From: Calliphora vicina
Lineage: Eukaryota; Arthropoda; Insecta; Diptera; Calliphoridae
DNA length: 64,000 nucleotides
Assembly: GCF_958450345.1 (NCBI RefSeq)
Contig: NC_088781.1
Span: 76,094,920 to 76,158,919, forward strand
Reading direction: 5' to 3'
Below, in pieces: positions 22,311 to 33,698 of this stretch (position 1 is its first letter; each line of letters opens with the position of its first letter). A program made the translations under genes and the position numbers. The notes beneath the pieces are model-generated. The model worked only from the letters and a program-made list of their open reading frames with translations, was not told the origin of the DNA and ran no database searches.

Positions 22311-22735
22311 ATTCGAGTAATGATCGTTCGATTAATCGAATAATTTCTTACGAATAATTATTCGAACAATTTAAAAATTACCATTTTCGAATAAAGAATA
22401 ATTCGAACAATTTTATGTAGAATAATCGAATAAAACGACTAAATGTACATATATATTTAAATTTATTAAATTGGCTTAAATTTTTCAAATTTTTACAAAT
22501 TTAAGTAAGTAATAATGACATAAAAAAATTGTATTGTTTCTGAAATTCGACAAATTTGAAATTAGTAAAAAAAAAGGCTGAATGATTTCGAAACAGAAAT
22601 TTTAGCGTCTAAACATGAACGTATGCTAGCGAAATATTAGCAGAATAGCAATTAATAATAAAAATATTGAAACGGTCGTCGAAAGTGATATTGGTGATGA
22701 AATTTATAATGATTAACCGCGTACGTAAGTGTTGC
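22311..22735. mobile_element. Truncated hAT-type element related to 8464-10127
   Basis: It starts TAGGGTAATCATTCGAGTAA and continues with TTCGAATAAT words, then follows the right half of the 8464-10127 element in inverted order. The frame ETVVESDIGDEIYND is on the + strand at about 22670-22715. The other terminus is missing. Confidence 0.7.
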
Positions 22736-22789
22736 AAAATCTATATATCACGAATTCCACAGAAAAGTCATCCGTATGGGTAAAAAATC

Positions 22790-23135
22790 AAATTGTAAAG
22801 AGAGAATTATGTAGGTATCTACACAAATTTCACTCCAAATAAGTTTTATATATACAAAAATCATGTCACCAACTTTTATGATGATCGGTCTATAATTAGT
22901 CATAGCTCCCATATAAGGCCTGCTTCCGAAAATCACTTCAACGAGCATATAAGGCCCGCTTTCGAAAATCACTAGCATAAATCTCTTAAAAATGTTGGAA
23001 TACACATAAAATTAAACAGGAATAACTTTCATATAGACATAAATCACATGACCTAATTTCATGGCGATCGGTCCATAATTGGTCATAGCTCCCATATAAG
23101 ACCCTCTTTCGAAAATCATTCACGAAAATAAATAA
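22790..23135 (-). repeat. Dispersed tandem-like repeat (ATGGGAGCTATGAC family)
   Basis: Two units of about 150 bp, each with GGTC(t/c)ATAATTAGTCATAG or a close variant followed by CTCCCATATAAG and CGAAAATCA. The family recurs at 24440-24690 (same strand), and on the + strand at 39830-40110 and 50500-50900. No coding frame is kept. Origin unknown. Confidence 0.65.
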
Positions 23136-23324
23136 TTGAAATTTAAAAAAAAAAAATATTTTGCTCATTTACTTAGTGTAGGGTATTATATGGTCGGGCT
23201 TGACGGATGTTCGAAACAACCAAGTATGTATTATAAAAGTACTGCGTGACAAATGTAACATGTGCGTGACGATGTTAGAAGTTAAAAAATATTAATATAA
23301 ATATATTTTTCCCAGATAACATAT

Positions 23325-23921
23325 TGTTACGTTTTAACCTTTTCAAAACGCTGGTTTATTTCCTTTAAATAAACCGGATACTTTTGATTGCAAATAAAAG
23401 CCGTTTAGTAGTTTGAAAATTGTAACGACTCTTTATTTCTTTAAAATGTGCAACAACAACAGAATTAAATAGCCACTCAATGTTTTTTATACACGTTTAT
23501 AAATTCTCAGAATTACAGACACAATTTATAATGTACACGAATTTACTTTGAAAACACAACACACTTTAAGGCACTTAGATGATGTTTATTCGAAAAGCGT
23601 TTCTGATAAAACTCACTCACGACTGCAACCTCTGCCGCTATTTATAACACTGCATTACCATCTAGAAAGCTCTTTAACTGTCAAAGTTCGAATATTCTAG
23701 ATCATACGCCATCTGTGGTGTATTTTATACAATGTTCTTTAACTGAATATTCGAATACAGCGTTACCAACTTACGATCAAATCAACTGAAAGCTTTTATT
23801 TAATAATGCCCACAGATATGTAACAGTCTGCCATTACAGCACTGTTATTTGAAAGCATTGTGCTACTTTTAAATCAGCCCTTAAAATCGTTATATTTGAA
23901 TTCAAGTACAATTTCGTAACA
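23325..23921 (-). mobile_element. Solo LTR of the Gypsy family
   Basis: The full 597-bp LTR has intact TGTTAC/GTAACA ends and is oriented to the - strand. ATAT lies immediately on both sides (23321-23324, 23922-23925), a 4-bp target duplication. No internal sequence is present, so it arose by LTR-LTR recombination. It lies in the TACO1-family intron, 24 bp from a hAT element. The two other LTRs are at the window ends. Confidence 0.9.
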
Positions 23922-23945
23922 ATATTTATTTATATAATCTAGGAT

Positions 23946-25119
23946 CAGGGACCCGAAATAACTGTTATTTTTTTTTAAATAAGCAATTGGTTATAGAAAA
24001 AATAACTGCAAAAAAAATAGGTCTCGTAATAACAATTATAAATTACTCCAAAAAATTTTAGTCTATAATAACCATTATGAAAAATTTAAATTTTTTTAGG
24101 TCTTTGATAACCATTATGAAAGATTTTTATTTATTTCGGTCTCTGATAACCATTATGAAAGATTTTTATTTTTTTTGGTCTTCAATAACCATTATGAATG
24201 AATTTAATTTTTTTGGTCTTTGATAACCATTATAAAAAAAATTTATTTTTTTGGTCTTCGATAGACTACAGCCATTACAAATATTTTTACACTACACCAC
24301 CATAGTGATATAGCGTATAGTGCCCCAAGGACGAAGTCTATTGATTTTGGTTAGAATCGGTCTATTATTTCTCCTAGCCCCCATACGATTGTCCTATCTG
24401 AAAATAGATAATCCCTCATAAATATCTTAGTTATATAGATATTCAATCCAAACTCAGCACAAATAACTTTTATGTAAGTCGAACTCTCACTACTAAATTT
24501 TGTGACGATTGGTCCATAATTAGTCATAGCTCCCATACAAGGCCCACTTCCGAAAACCATTTTAACGAGTATAGGTTTCTTAAAAAAGTTGGTATTCAAA
24601 TAAAATTTAGCACAAATATGTTTCATATATACAGAAGACATGTCACTTAATTTTATGCCGATTGGTCCATAATTAGTCATAGCTCGCATATATTGCACAT
24701 TTTAAAAGAAAACTGTTTATAATCATAAATATTCTTGATTCTTATTAAATTCTGAACCGATTTATCTTTCTCTGTCTATTTTAAAATACAAGAAAACCAG
24801 GTCCATGCGAACAAAAAGCTTTGTTGGTACTCATAATGTTTACGGAAGACCAAAAAAAATAAAAATCTTTTATAATAGTTATCAAAGACCTAAAAAAATA
24901 AAAATATTTTATAATGGTTATTAAAGACCTAAAAAAATAAAAATCTTTCATAATGGTTATTGAAGACCAAATAAAATAAAAATCGTTTATAATGGTTATC
25001 AAAGACCAAAATAATATTGGTTATTTTTAACTGTTATTCAGAGACCATTTTTAGAAAATTCTTGATAAACAATTATTTCAGGATTTTTTCCAATATTGGT
25101 TATAACAGTTATGTCCCTG
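23946..25119. mobile_element. hAT-type fold-back-like element, 1174 bp
   Basis: Ends are CAGGGACCCGAAATAACTGT and inverted CAGGGACATAACTGTTATAA. A perfect 8-bp duplication TCTAGGAT flanks it (23938-23945, 25120-25127). Both subterminal parts are tandem arrays of a unit with GATAACCATTATGAAAGA plus an AT tract and GGTCT (24030-24265 on one strand, 24835-25020 inverted), giving a long imperfect stem. The centre (24290-24760) holds the ATGGGAGCTATGAC repeat. No transposase is visible. Confidence 0.85.
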
Positions 25120-25249
25120 TCTAGGATAGCTACTTATAGCTGTAAAAAAATATGAAAATTCTACCTGAAGTAATTTCGCAGAAATTTTTGATTGAAACTG
25201 ACATTAAATTTTAAAGAGATAAATTTTGTAACGCGTGCGTACTATACAT

Positions 25250-25490
25250 TTTATCAAAAAACCGTGAAAATTTTATCAAAATCGGTCCAGCGTTTTTTAT
25301 ATATATATGGCATTAGAGGTATAATGTAAAAATTTGATTTTGCCACACCCCTCCGCCCACAGGCCGAAAATCAAAAATCTGACTTTAGAGTGTTACCCGC
25401 TAGGCTATTCTGAATATTCCCTGAAAATTTCATTAAAATCGGTCCAGCCGTTTTTGAGTTCATTCGGAACATACATCCATTTTTATATAT
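25250..25490. repeat. Dispersed repeat next to the GATA array
   Basis: Two related parts, each with AAAATCGGTCCAGC(g/c)(g/t)TTTT, end in ATTTTTATATATATAGATA. Wording resembles the repeats at 1950-2210. It leads into the AT/GATA-rich DNA, and may be the end of an element of the Helitron-like type that often abuts microsatellites; that is a guess. Confidence 0.4.
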
Positions 25491-25702
25491 ATAGATAAAA
25501 AATGTTTGTATGAGAAAATTCGAAAATCTTCTTTACGAAAGCACCGAATGGACCTAATCTAGTATTTTAGGTGTCTAAAACCATATTCAGAAAATTTCCT
25601 TTCCAATGATACCAGTTTGGAGCTAATCGGTTGGATGGTCGGTCTCAGAGTCTATAACGGACATAGGTAGAAACATCTTTTGTATTTTATATATAGATGT
25701 AT

Positions 25703-26004
<302 letters not shown>

Positions 26005-26185
26005 TTCATAACATTTTTCAATAAAATTTTGGGTTCTGTTATCACGAAAATTCAGTTTTCGCGACACGTCTGGTTTTTAATTAGTCGCGAATGACGAGCT
26101 TGCACTGTACTAATAAAGAATTAACAAAATTTGCACATTATTTAAAAAATTTTTTATTTTAATGATATTTCTTATTTATTTACAG

Positions 26186-26296
26186 AACATTGTGGAACTG
26201 CATCCAGATGAATCTATAGAATATCAAAAGTTTGTTACAAAACTAAAAGAAATACCTGGAGTTGAAGAAATATATGACAATATTAATGCAATATAA
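26186..26296 (+). CDS. TACO1: TACO1/YebC-family protein, last exon
   Basis: The exon follows the acceptor tttatttacag and starts in phase with the end of the exon at 21283-21367. It reads NIVELHPDESIEYQKFVTKL then KEIPGVEEIYDNINAI and a TAA stop. Human TACO1 ends with the similar ...HEDVIHVYDNIE, and YebC proteins end with a comparable dipeptide-spaced acidic helix and strand. The intron between the two exons is 4818 bp. A poly(A) signal AATAAA is 3 bp after the stop region (26299-26304). The gene's promoter and most exons lie elsewhere, probably to the left of 20900 or outside the window. Confidence 0.8.
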   Translation, partial: NIVELHPDESIEYQKFVTKLKEIPGVEEIYDNINAI

Positions 26297-26298
26297 CA

Positions 26299-26304
26299 AA
26301 TAAA
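26299..26304 (+). terminator. Poly(A) signal of the TACO1-family gene
   Basis: AATAAA directly after the stop codon, followed by AT-rich DNA. A very short 3' UTR is implied. Confidence 0.55.
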
Positions 26305-26365
26305 ATCATATTATTTTAGATAAATAATTATATCTAAATCAAGACTGTCAAGAATTTTTATATAT

Positions 26366-26530
26366 GTACTTTACTGAAGTGTAGTGGCGAAAAACAACAC
26401 AGCAGTTAAGCATGACAGTAATTGTTACTAATGTCTGATCGTTTATCAGACTACAATTTATATATTTTGGGTCATTCGACACATATGTACTCTTTGTAGT
26501 GCAGAGATAATTGGGGACAATTATAGTCAC
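26366..26530 (+). repeat. Repeat shared with 21405-21575
   Basis: Same blocks in the same order as at 21405-21575 (CAGTTAAGCA, GTAATTGTTACTAATGTCT, AATTTATATATTTTGGG, AGTGCAGAGATAATTGG). It lies about 70 bp after the last TACO1-family exon. No coding frame of note. Confidence 0.55.
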
Positions 26531-26679
26531 TTTAAACGTTTATTTTTTGCTGCAATTTTTTATGAGTAATTGGTTCAAACCGCATTTATAGAAATTGTGT
26601 TGATATAATTCTCATACAGTGTATTTTATTTTTTCTTAAGTATCAATTGTCACTTTAGTGTATCTAATTAATGGGTCGA

Positions 26680-27141
26680 TTATGGATGGCAACCATAAAT
26701 TTCTGGTTTTTGTTGTTGTTGTAGCAGCGTGAACAATTTTACAATATTTAATCTTGGGGTTCTGCAATATCAAGTCCAAGAAATTGTGCTACTTCTGCTG
26801 GATGGGTCCATAAATCTACTGGACGTAGTGAAGTAGGGCTGGCTGGACAGTTGAAAATATGGAGGGTATCATGAGAACCCTGACCACATGATGGGCATAA
26901 GTTGTGGACGGCACGGTGTATGTGGGACCAGAAGGCATTAAGCCTGTTGCTCCATCCTGATCTTAGTTGTGCCAGAACGAATCTTCTCTGTGTCTGCTGT
27001 GGGTGGTTCCGCTACCGCGGAATTGATGGCGTCTCTATGAATGTCGTTCAAAGCTGTCATATATGAGCTACGATAAAAACCATCAACAACAACTATAAAT
27101 TTCTGGTTGTAAATTTTGTCAGTTGCCATCTGTAATAACAT
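26680..27141. mobile_element. MITE with TATGGATGGCAACC end, split by a LINE
   Basis: ATTATGGATGGCAACCATAA on the left and, after the LINE, GTCAGTTGCCATCTGTAAT on the right are inverted relatives. Without the LINE the MITE would be about 60 bp. The palindrome at 55753-55906 has the same ends. Target duplication is uncertain. Confidence 0.6.
26709..27094 (-). pseudogene. 3' end of a LINE, 5'-truncated, with 14-bp target duplication
   Basis: On the - strand it reads MTALNDIHRDAINSAVAEPP, NRLNAFWSHIHRAVHNLCPS, CGQGSHDTLHIFNCPASPTS and SLRPVDLWTHPAEVAQFLGL before stops, then ends in CAACAACAACAAAA. The Cys-His cluster before the C-terminus is typical of LINE ORF2 proteins. ATAAATTTCTGGTT lies on both sides (26695-26708, 27095-27108). 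The CAACAA-rich tail suggests the same family as the 2A-bearing LINE at 11738-12510. Confidence 0.8.
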
Positions 27142-27715
27142 TTAGACTGAATTTACACATGCAAGTAAATTGATGAAAGTTGACAATACATATTAGTTGT
27201 GTTCGCGTACTTGATAATTTGTACAAATTATCACTGGAAGTTACGGGATTCCGTTCGTTTACTTTTAAAAACTTGTAACGAGAGAGCAAGAGAGTGTTAA
27301 AAGTGACAGTTCGTAGATAGAGAACATGATATTTTTTGTCCAGTAAAAAATATCAACATAAAAAATAGGTTTAAAACATACGGTTAACATAAGAAAATAT
27401 GTAAAATAACACAAACAAACGTTTTAAATTGATTTATAATAAAATACAACTTATTTTTAGAAATTGTTGTTCGCGTACTTTTTGGATATTTTTTTAGATT
27501 GAGCGTAAATGTATTTTTACGCTCTAAATTAAAATTTTTTTCTTTTCAAACTTTTTTTTTGTTGAATTTAAATAAAGTTGATAAAAATCACCTATTTTAT
27601 CTTATTTTTTTATACCGTTGCGCCAACGTACCACTCACCTATTCGATCCCACCGCAAAAAGATCAGGCTCAAGCCAAACCTCTAGCTCGTCACCTCGGTT
27701 ACCTTTAATTTTTTT

Positions 27716-27753
27716 CCAGGCAAAATAGATTGTCAGCAATCTATTTTGCCTGG
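27716..27753. repeat. Perfect 17-bp-arm hairpin
   Basis: CCAGGCAAAATAGATTG and its exact inverse are separated by TCAG. It lies in the LTR-end-like fragment 27700-27886. No gene is adjacent on which it could act. Confidence 0.8.
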
Positions 27754-27886
27754 CGCCTGCAATTTTGTTTGTTTTTGTTCATCCTTCTAGTCTGTTTCCT
27801 CTTTCGTCTTGTCAAAACCTCTTTGACATCTGTCATAATTTTTTTGCGTTGCCAACCTCTTCTCATCATTCACAGGGTGCACACGA
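27730..27886 (+). mobile_element. Fragment of the LTR-like element seen at 56595-58376
   Basis: The end GCGTTGCCAAC...CTTCTC...CAGGGTGCACACGACA matches the right end of the 56595-58376 insertion, and GTTTGTTTTTGTT upstream also matches. Here it joins directly to a LINE RT fragment at 27887. The left end of the element is not found, so the copy is truncated or fused. Confidence 0.5.
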
Positions 27887-28720
27887 CAAAGCAGATGTAG
27901 AGAAACCTAACTTGCTATTTAGTTTTTTAACCAAACACGAATGATCAACCAGATCGAACGCCTTTGATAGGTCAACAGAGACTAATACACTAACTTTTCC
28001 CTCATTTAAATATTTGCGAATAGAATCAGTAAGATCAGTCAAGAGAAAACTAGTATTTCGGCAGCGGCGAAAACCATATTGACATTCATTAAACATATCT
28101 CTAGAATCAATCCACCTCGTTATTTGCTCCTTCATAACTATTTCAACAATTTTTGATAAAGTGGGTAAAATACTAATTGGTCGCATGTTATTTATAGATA
28201 GTTTGCGTCCACTTTTTGGAATTGGAATAACACGCGATATTTTCCAATTTTTAGGATATTTAGAAGAAGTTAAAACTCAATTAATGAGGTTTAGCAAATG
28301 CCTACTAATAAAAATATTAACTATCTTTAGTAATTTAACAGAAACACCATCAACTCCAGTCGATGCAGATTTTATTTTAAACAAAGCAATATAAAGTTCT
28401 GTCTCAGTTATATTAGAAAAGGAAAAATAGTCAGTCAAATTAGTAAAATATGCGAAATTGGGTTCCTCAACAATACAGCTTAATTGACTACTGATAAATT
28501 GTTCATTTATTTCATTAACATCAACATCCGAATTAACATTAATTTCTTCTGTAACACCAGCGTTTCGCAAATTGTTCCACATCTTTTTAGTATCACTTGA
28601 ACTAAATATATTTTGATTATACGTTCTTTTAAATTTCCTAATTTTTGATTTGTTTGCATTTGTTATTTTTAAGTCCATTTGCGGTTTGAATACAAATTTT
28701 ATTATTTTTATTAATAACAA
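27887..28720 (-). pseudogene. LINE reverse transcriptase fragment
   Basis: On the - strand the first frame (28720-28277) reads KKMWNNLRNAGVTEE and IKSASTGVDGVSVKLLK (linker and RT motif). After a frame change (28186-27887) come MRPISILPTLSKIVEIVMKE, YGFRRCRNTSFLLTDL and VSVDLSKAFDLVDHSCL, RT motifs up to the first catalytic Asp. It then breaks at the LTR-like end. The FADD motif and C-terminus are missing. Clade Jockey/CR1-like. Confidence 0.8.
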
Positions 28721-29204
28721 TAAAGTGTTACCATGCTATTCAAATAAACATTTCAGTTGGAAATGTTAGAGTTAAAAATTTTTATAGATATTGTTGAAAT
28801 TTGGCAACCCTTTTATATTGCAACATATACGTTCTCTATTTTCTTTTTACATGTTCATTCTTATATTGTAGTAACATTAGTATTACTTTCAACTTTGTAT
28901 TTTAGTCTTAATATAAAATTCTGATAATAAACTTCAACAGGTTATGGGTTAAAATTAGAGGCGAAACTGAGAGTAAAAATTATTACTCTGTCCCAAATTT
29001 TATGGCTGACATCAGCGCTGCCAACTTTGACGATTTATCGTCATTTTGATGATTTTTTAAGTCAAATTTTTTTAAAATGACGATTGACGATTTTTCATTT
29101 TTCTCGCGAACAAAAATGACGATTTTTTAAAAGGGTACGTCTAAAGCACATCTAGGAAATATAAGCATAGTATTTGAATTATTAATACTTTATAGAAAAT
29201 ACCA

Positions 29205-30317
29205 ATGACTCTTAGTATTTTACAATGGAACATGAATGGCTATTTTAATAACTATAACCAACTCCAATTACTAATTAAAAATCATAGTCCGAAGATAATC
29301 TGCATTCAGGAAACACATCTTCATTCCAACCTTAACATCCCTATACCTATTAACTATTCCTACTACGTTATTAACACATCCACTACCAGATATGGTGGGG
29401 TTGCAATATTAGCCCATAAATCATTAGAACAAAGACAAATTACGATTGCAAACGACTTTGACTCAATCTGTGTTGAAATAATATCAAAAATAAAATTCAA
29501 TATTTTCAATGCCTATATTACGCCTCCAGCTAGATTTAATAATACAAATCTTACCAACGTTTTCAAATCAGATATACCGACTATTGTATTGGGGGATTTT
29601 AATAGTGCACATAAAAATTGGGGTTCAAACGTTAACAGTCCTACAGGTATCATATTGTCAAATTTCATAAATGATTCTAATCTAGTTTTGCTAAACGACA
29701 AATCTCCGACACATCTGAATACACACGGTACTTTTTCACACATCGATATTTCCTTTTGTTCGCCTAACTTGGTTCCTCAAGGTGAATGGAAAACAGAAGA
29801 CAACCTTTATTGCAGTGATCATTATCCCATAGTTATTTCTGTATTTCCTCCAAAGTCAACTCACAGTACAATAAGTAAACCGAAATTTAACACACAATAT
29901 GCCAATTGGCCAAAATTCCAAAGTCAATGCAATATGTTAGAAATTAATAGACCTGTTTCTACAAATATAAATAATGAAACTGCAAATATCTGCAAAACTA
30001 TAATACAAGCAGCCAATGTTTGTATTCCTCAGTCTCGAAACAAATCAAAAAAAACTCTATGGTGGAATAGCGAACTAGAGAAATTAAAGTTAATAAAAAA
30101 TAGATTTTGGCATTTATTTAAAAAACAAATTAATCAAACAAACTTACTTAAATATAAAAAAGCAAATGCACTATATAAAAGAAAAATAAAATTATCTAAA
30201 CAAGAATCCATCAACGCCTTTACATCAACTATAAATCCAAACACCCAACTGACAAAATATGGAAAAATATTCGCAATTTTACTGGCTACAAAGCAACACA
30301 AAATATCCACTGTATAA
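29205..30317 (+). pseudogene. I-clade LINE ORF2: endonuclease part
   Basis: The frame opens MTLSILQWNMNGYFNNYNQL and continues with IICIQETHLHSN, RYGGVAILAHKS, LGDFNSAHKNWGS, and CSDHYPIVI, the catalytic blocks of LINE apurinic endonucleases. The linker to RT follows (KKTLWWNSELEKLKLIKNRF). It stops at 30317 by a frame change. Together with 30451-31573 and 31704-32879 it makes one decayed ORF2. The wording of the N-terminus and the C-terminal RNase H suggest the I clade. ORF1 is absent, so the copy is 5'-truncated. Confidence 0.85.
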
Positions 30318-30450
30318 CGTCATTAGATCAACCAAACGTTATGATCACTGATAGAGCCGAAATGGCACAAGAGTTTGCAAGGTTCTGGTCCGACAAATCA
30401 TCAGATTCTAATTTTTCAAATAATTTTAAAACAAACAAAATGTAACCTCT

Positions 30451-31573
30451 ATGTTATATACGGGTGCCCCTTGCGCGGATGCTCTAAAGATAGAAGACAC
30501 CATAAATTTCGTAGAGTTTAGCTCTACTCTAAGTAAATTAAAAGGGAAAACCCCCGGAATGGATAGGATTTCATATCCGATGTTGAAAATGTTACATAGT
30601 AAAATCAAAGTAAGAATTCTCAACCTCTATAATAATATATTTTCTAACTACATCCCTCAGCAATTTAACAGTTTGGTTATAGCCATTCCAAAACACGGAA
30701 CGGACAAAACTATGGTGAAGTCATATCGCCCTATCTCTTTAAACCCTTGCCTGTCTAAAGTATTAGATAAAATTATTGCCAATAGGTTATGGTGGTTTGT
30801 TACCTCAAACAAACTACTCGATAACTGACAATTCGGGTTCAAAAAGGGAAGCGGTACAATTGATACTTTACGTAGACTACCAAATTGCGAATTGCATCTC
30901 GTTACGTAAACATGCGACTATCGTGTCGCTTGACTTCGAACGTGCATTTGATAAGGTAGGAATACATTCAATATTGCATCAATTAATGGATTGGCAAGTT
31001 GGACCAAAAATCATCCGATATGTATCTAACTTTATGTCTAAGAGACGATTAACAGTCCGAATAAATAATATTCACTCTAAGTCTTTTCCACTGCATAACG
31101 GAATACCGCAGGGTTCACCCCTATCCGTTATGCTTTTTATTATCGCTTATAATAAATTATACTCTATAATATCTCTATATAAGGATATCGATTTCTGTGC
31201 GTACGCTGACGATTTCAATTTAATAATCCGTACAGACAGTGCGAAAAACGTAGTTTTGAATCTAGCACCACTTGTCAATGATATCAACAACTGGTGTGAT
31301 ATAACAGGAGCTACGCTATCAACAACAAAGTGTAAATACATACACATATGTAGGCTAAAAAATTGCGCTTGCGATATTCTTTCATCAAATATAGTAACAT
31401 CAAAAACTAATACCTTGAAGGTGCTAGGATTAATTATTAATACAAAATACAAATGGAACGATCATATAGACAGTTTATTAGCCTCCTTAACACGACTCAA
31501 CATACTAAAATGTTTATCTAGTACAAAGTTTAACTGCAATACAATCTCATATCAATCACCAAAGCTCTCTTAA
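30451..31573 (+). pseudogene. I-clade LINE ORF2: reverse transcriptase part
   Basis: Two overlapping frames (30451-30828, 30776-31573). Blocks in order: LKGKTPGMDRISYPMLKML, VKSYRPISLNPCLSKVLDKI, ATIVSLDFERAFDKVGIHS, HNGIPQGSPLSVMLFIIAYN, FCAYADDFNLII (catalytic YADD) and LKVLGLIINTKYKWNDHID. At least two frameshifts separate it from neighbours, so it cannot be translated as one protein. Family knowledge: copies target DNA from the element RNA during target-primed reverse transcription. Confidence 0.85.
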
Positions 31574-31703
31574 TCTCAAAAATAAACTACGGTCTTCCAC
31601 TTTATGGGTCAGCCCCAGATCCCAAATCATAAAAATCGATTCAATAATTAACTCAGCGGTTAGAATATCCCTAGGTGCTTTCCGCACAACACCAATAGCC
31701 AAT

Positions 31704-32879
31704 ATGTTATTTGAAGCTAACATTAAATCATTAAACACACAAAAAGAAATTCTAACTACAAAACTTTTTCGGGTATTATTATATAATTCCAACACACCGC
31801 TAAAAGAGATTGGGAAAAAAATCATGAAGTTCAAAAAATCACCTAAGGTACCTTCAGTTATTTATAGGACAATTAAAAACAGTAATCATTTAGACATTCC
31901 CCTACATATTCCTAATATCAAACTAAAACTATTACCACCTTGGTCTTTAGATACTAGATCTATAGATACATCTTTGCACGAACTGTCAAAATCCACTACT
32001 GACACGTCTCAATTCAGAACAATGTTTGCTATGGTCAAAGATAAGCAAAAAGACTTTAAATTTTTATTTACTGATGGTTCCAAAACATATTGTTCAGTCA
32101 CATTTAGTGTTACAACAGATAACAGTGTTATACGTACTTTCAATTTACCCACCCACACCTCCATATTTTCGGCGGAATTGATAGCAATTCATGAAGCGAT
32201 GACATACGTGAAAAACAAACCAGGACAATTTGCAATATGCTCAGATTCTCTTTCTTCATTACAAGCAATACAGAATGTCTCAAATAATGGACATTACATT
32301 TCCAATATTAGGAACATTCTTGCTGCTAAATTTCCAAATGTTGCATTGATTTGGGTACCTGGTCACAGCAAAATAAAAGGAAATGAATATGCAGATTTTA
32401 CAGCACGGAATGCCGTAAAATATCCATTACATTCAGCACAAAACTTCAATCGTAAAGACATACAATCGCTAATTGAACAAAAATATCTCCAAATTGAACA
32501 GGACCAAATGTTTAACTCAACATCTACCTGGTACAGAAACATTAATCAAAACATGGTAAATATTTACAATTTTATGAATGACAACATGACTAATGTTAAT
32601 AGATTGGATTGTACAAAATTTGAACGTCTTCGGCTAGGCCATACCAGGGTCACCCATAGTTACCTATTTAATACTAATACCACACCTTTCTGTACATGTA
32701 ACATCTCATTTCCCACAACCCCATCCCACTTTCTTTGTGATTGTCCAAAAATTAGGAACACTCGTACAGCAATATTTCATAATTCAGATCCACTATATCC
32801 TTTGTCCCACCCTACTATAGATAATATTGCATTATTAACAAAATTTCTTAAAATTTCAAACCTTTATAATGTAATATAG
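31704..32879 (+). pseudogene. I-clade LINE ORF2: RNase H and C-terminal part
   Basis: RNase H blocks FLFTDGSKTYCSV, FSAELIAIHEAMTYV, AICSDSLSSLQAIQ and IWVPGHSKIKGNEYADFTA give the D-E-D-D set. The C-terminus has FCTCNISFPTTPSHFLCDCP, a Cys-His cluster. It stops normally at 32879. The 3' UTR ends in an AATA repeat (about 33004-33030), as in I elements. The 391-residue frame is intact itself but disconnected from the rest. Confidence 0.85.
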
Positions 32880-33255
32880 TTACAGTTTTTATACATATAA
32901 GTAATTATTAAATTTACTCTAGTATACTGTAAAGATCTGAAGGCCTCTGATGCTATTGCTCATAATAATGTTAGTTTATAATTTGTAATTATAAGTTAAT
33001 AGATCAATAAATAAATAAATAAATAAAAAGTTAATAAAAAAATTATTTTGGTATTTTTAACGTATTTTTGTCTTGACGATTTCTTGACGATTTTTTCTTT
33101 TTAACTTGACGATTTTGACGATTTTTTTTTAAAATTGACGATTTCTCCAAAAAAAAGTTGGCAGCACTGGCTGACATAACAACAAAATCATTGATTTACA
33201 TCAGAGAAGCGCATTTCATAGCACAATTGTGCAAGCTAACAACACACATATTCTT

Positions 33256-33698
33256 AAGGCCCAACTATAATATGCATAAGCTAGCTTAAGGTAATGTCAA
33301 AACCGAACGAAAAGTCTGTCAAATGCTTAAGGAAATTCAAAGAAACTTTTAGGTGGCTATAATGTACTTACGTGCATTCAAAACTATTTAGCCCCATTTG
33401 AACATTTATGTGCAACTTGCACTTAAAAAAATACGTATTTCTTATTATTTTATCAAAATATATAAATTTTCTTCATCCTTTTCATTTATTTCTTTATTTT
33501 CTTTGTATAAAATAAATAAACAGCTGATTCCGTACGGAATGTGCGACCAGCTTCGCACTTTGCTTAAGCAAATAAAATTCGACGAAACTTGACGAAACTC
33601 TCTTAAGTACATTATAGTTTGTCACATACGTTTTATATGTATTCGCACATTTGCTTAAGCTGACTTAAGCTAGTGTATGCATATTATAGTTGGGCCTT
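33256..33698. mobile_element. MITE, 443 bp, with AAGGCCCAACTATAATATGC ends
   Basis: Left AAGGCCCAACTATAATATGC and right GCATATTATAGTTGGGCCTT are perfect inverts; TAAGC/GCTTA words are frequent inside. TATTCT lies on both sides (33249-33254 and 33699-33704), so a 6-bp or similar duplication. No coding frame. Superfamily not assigned. Confidence 0.7.

Larger units (their letters stand above)
29013..33169. mobile_element. hAT-type MITE split by an I-clade LINE
   Basis: Ends are CAGCGCTGCCAACTTT and inverted CAGTGCTGCCAACTTT. A perfect 8-bp duplication GCTGACAT flanks it (29005-29012, 33170-33177). Next to both ends the unit (TT)GACGATTTT is repeated several times. The LINE fills most of the interval (about 29135-33035). 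Without it the MITE would be about 250 bp. Confidence 0.85.

Noticed and set aside
22300..22400. TTCGAATAAT words as a regulatory-site cluster
   Set aside because: They are the subterminal sequence of a hAT-type element, seen complete at 8464-10127.
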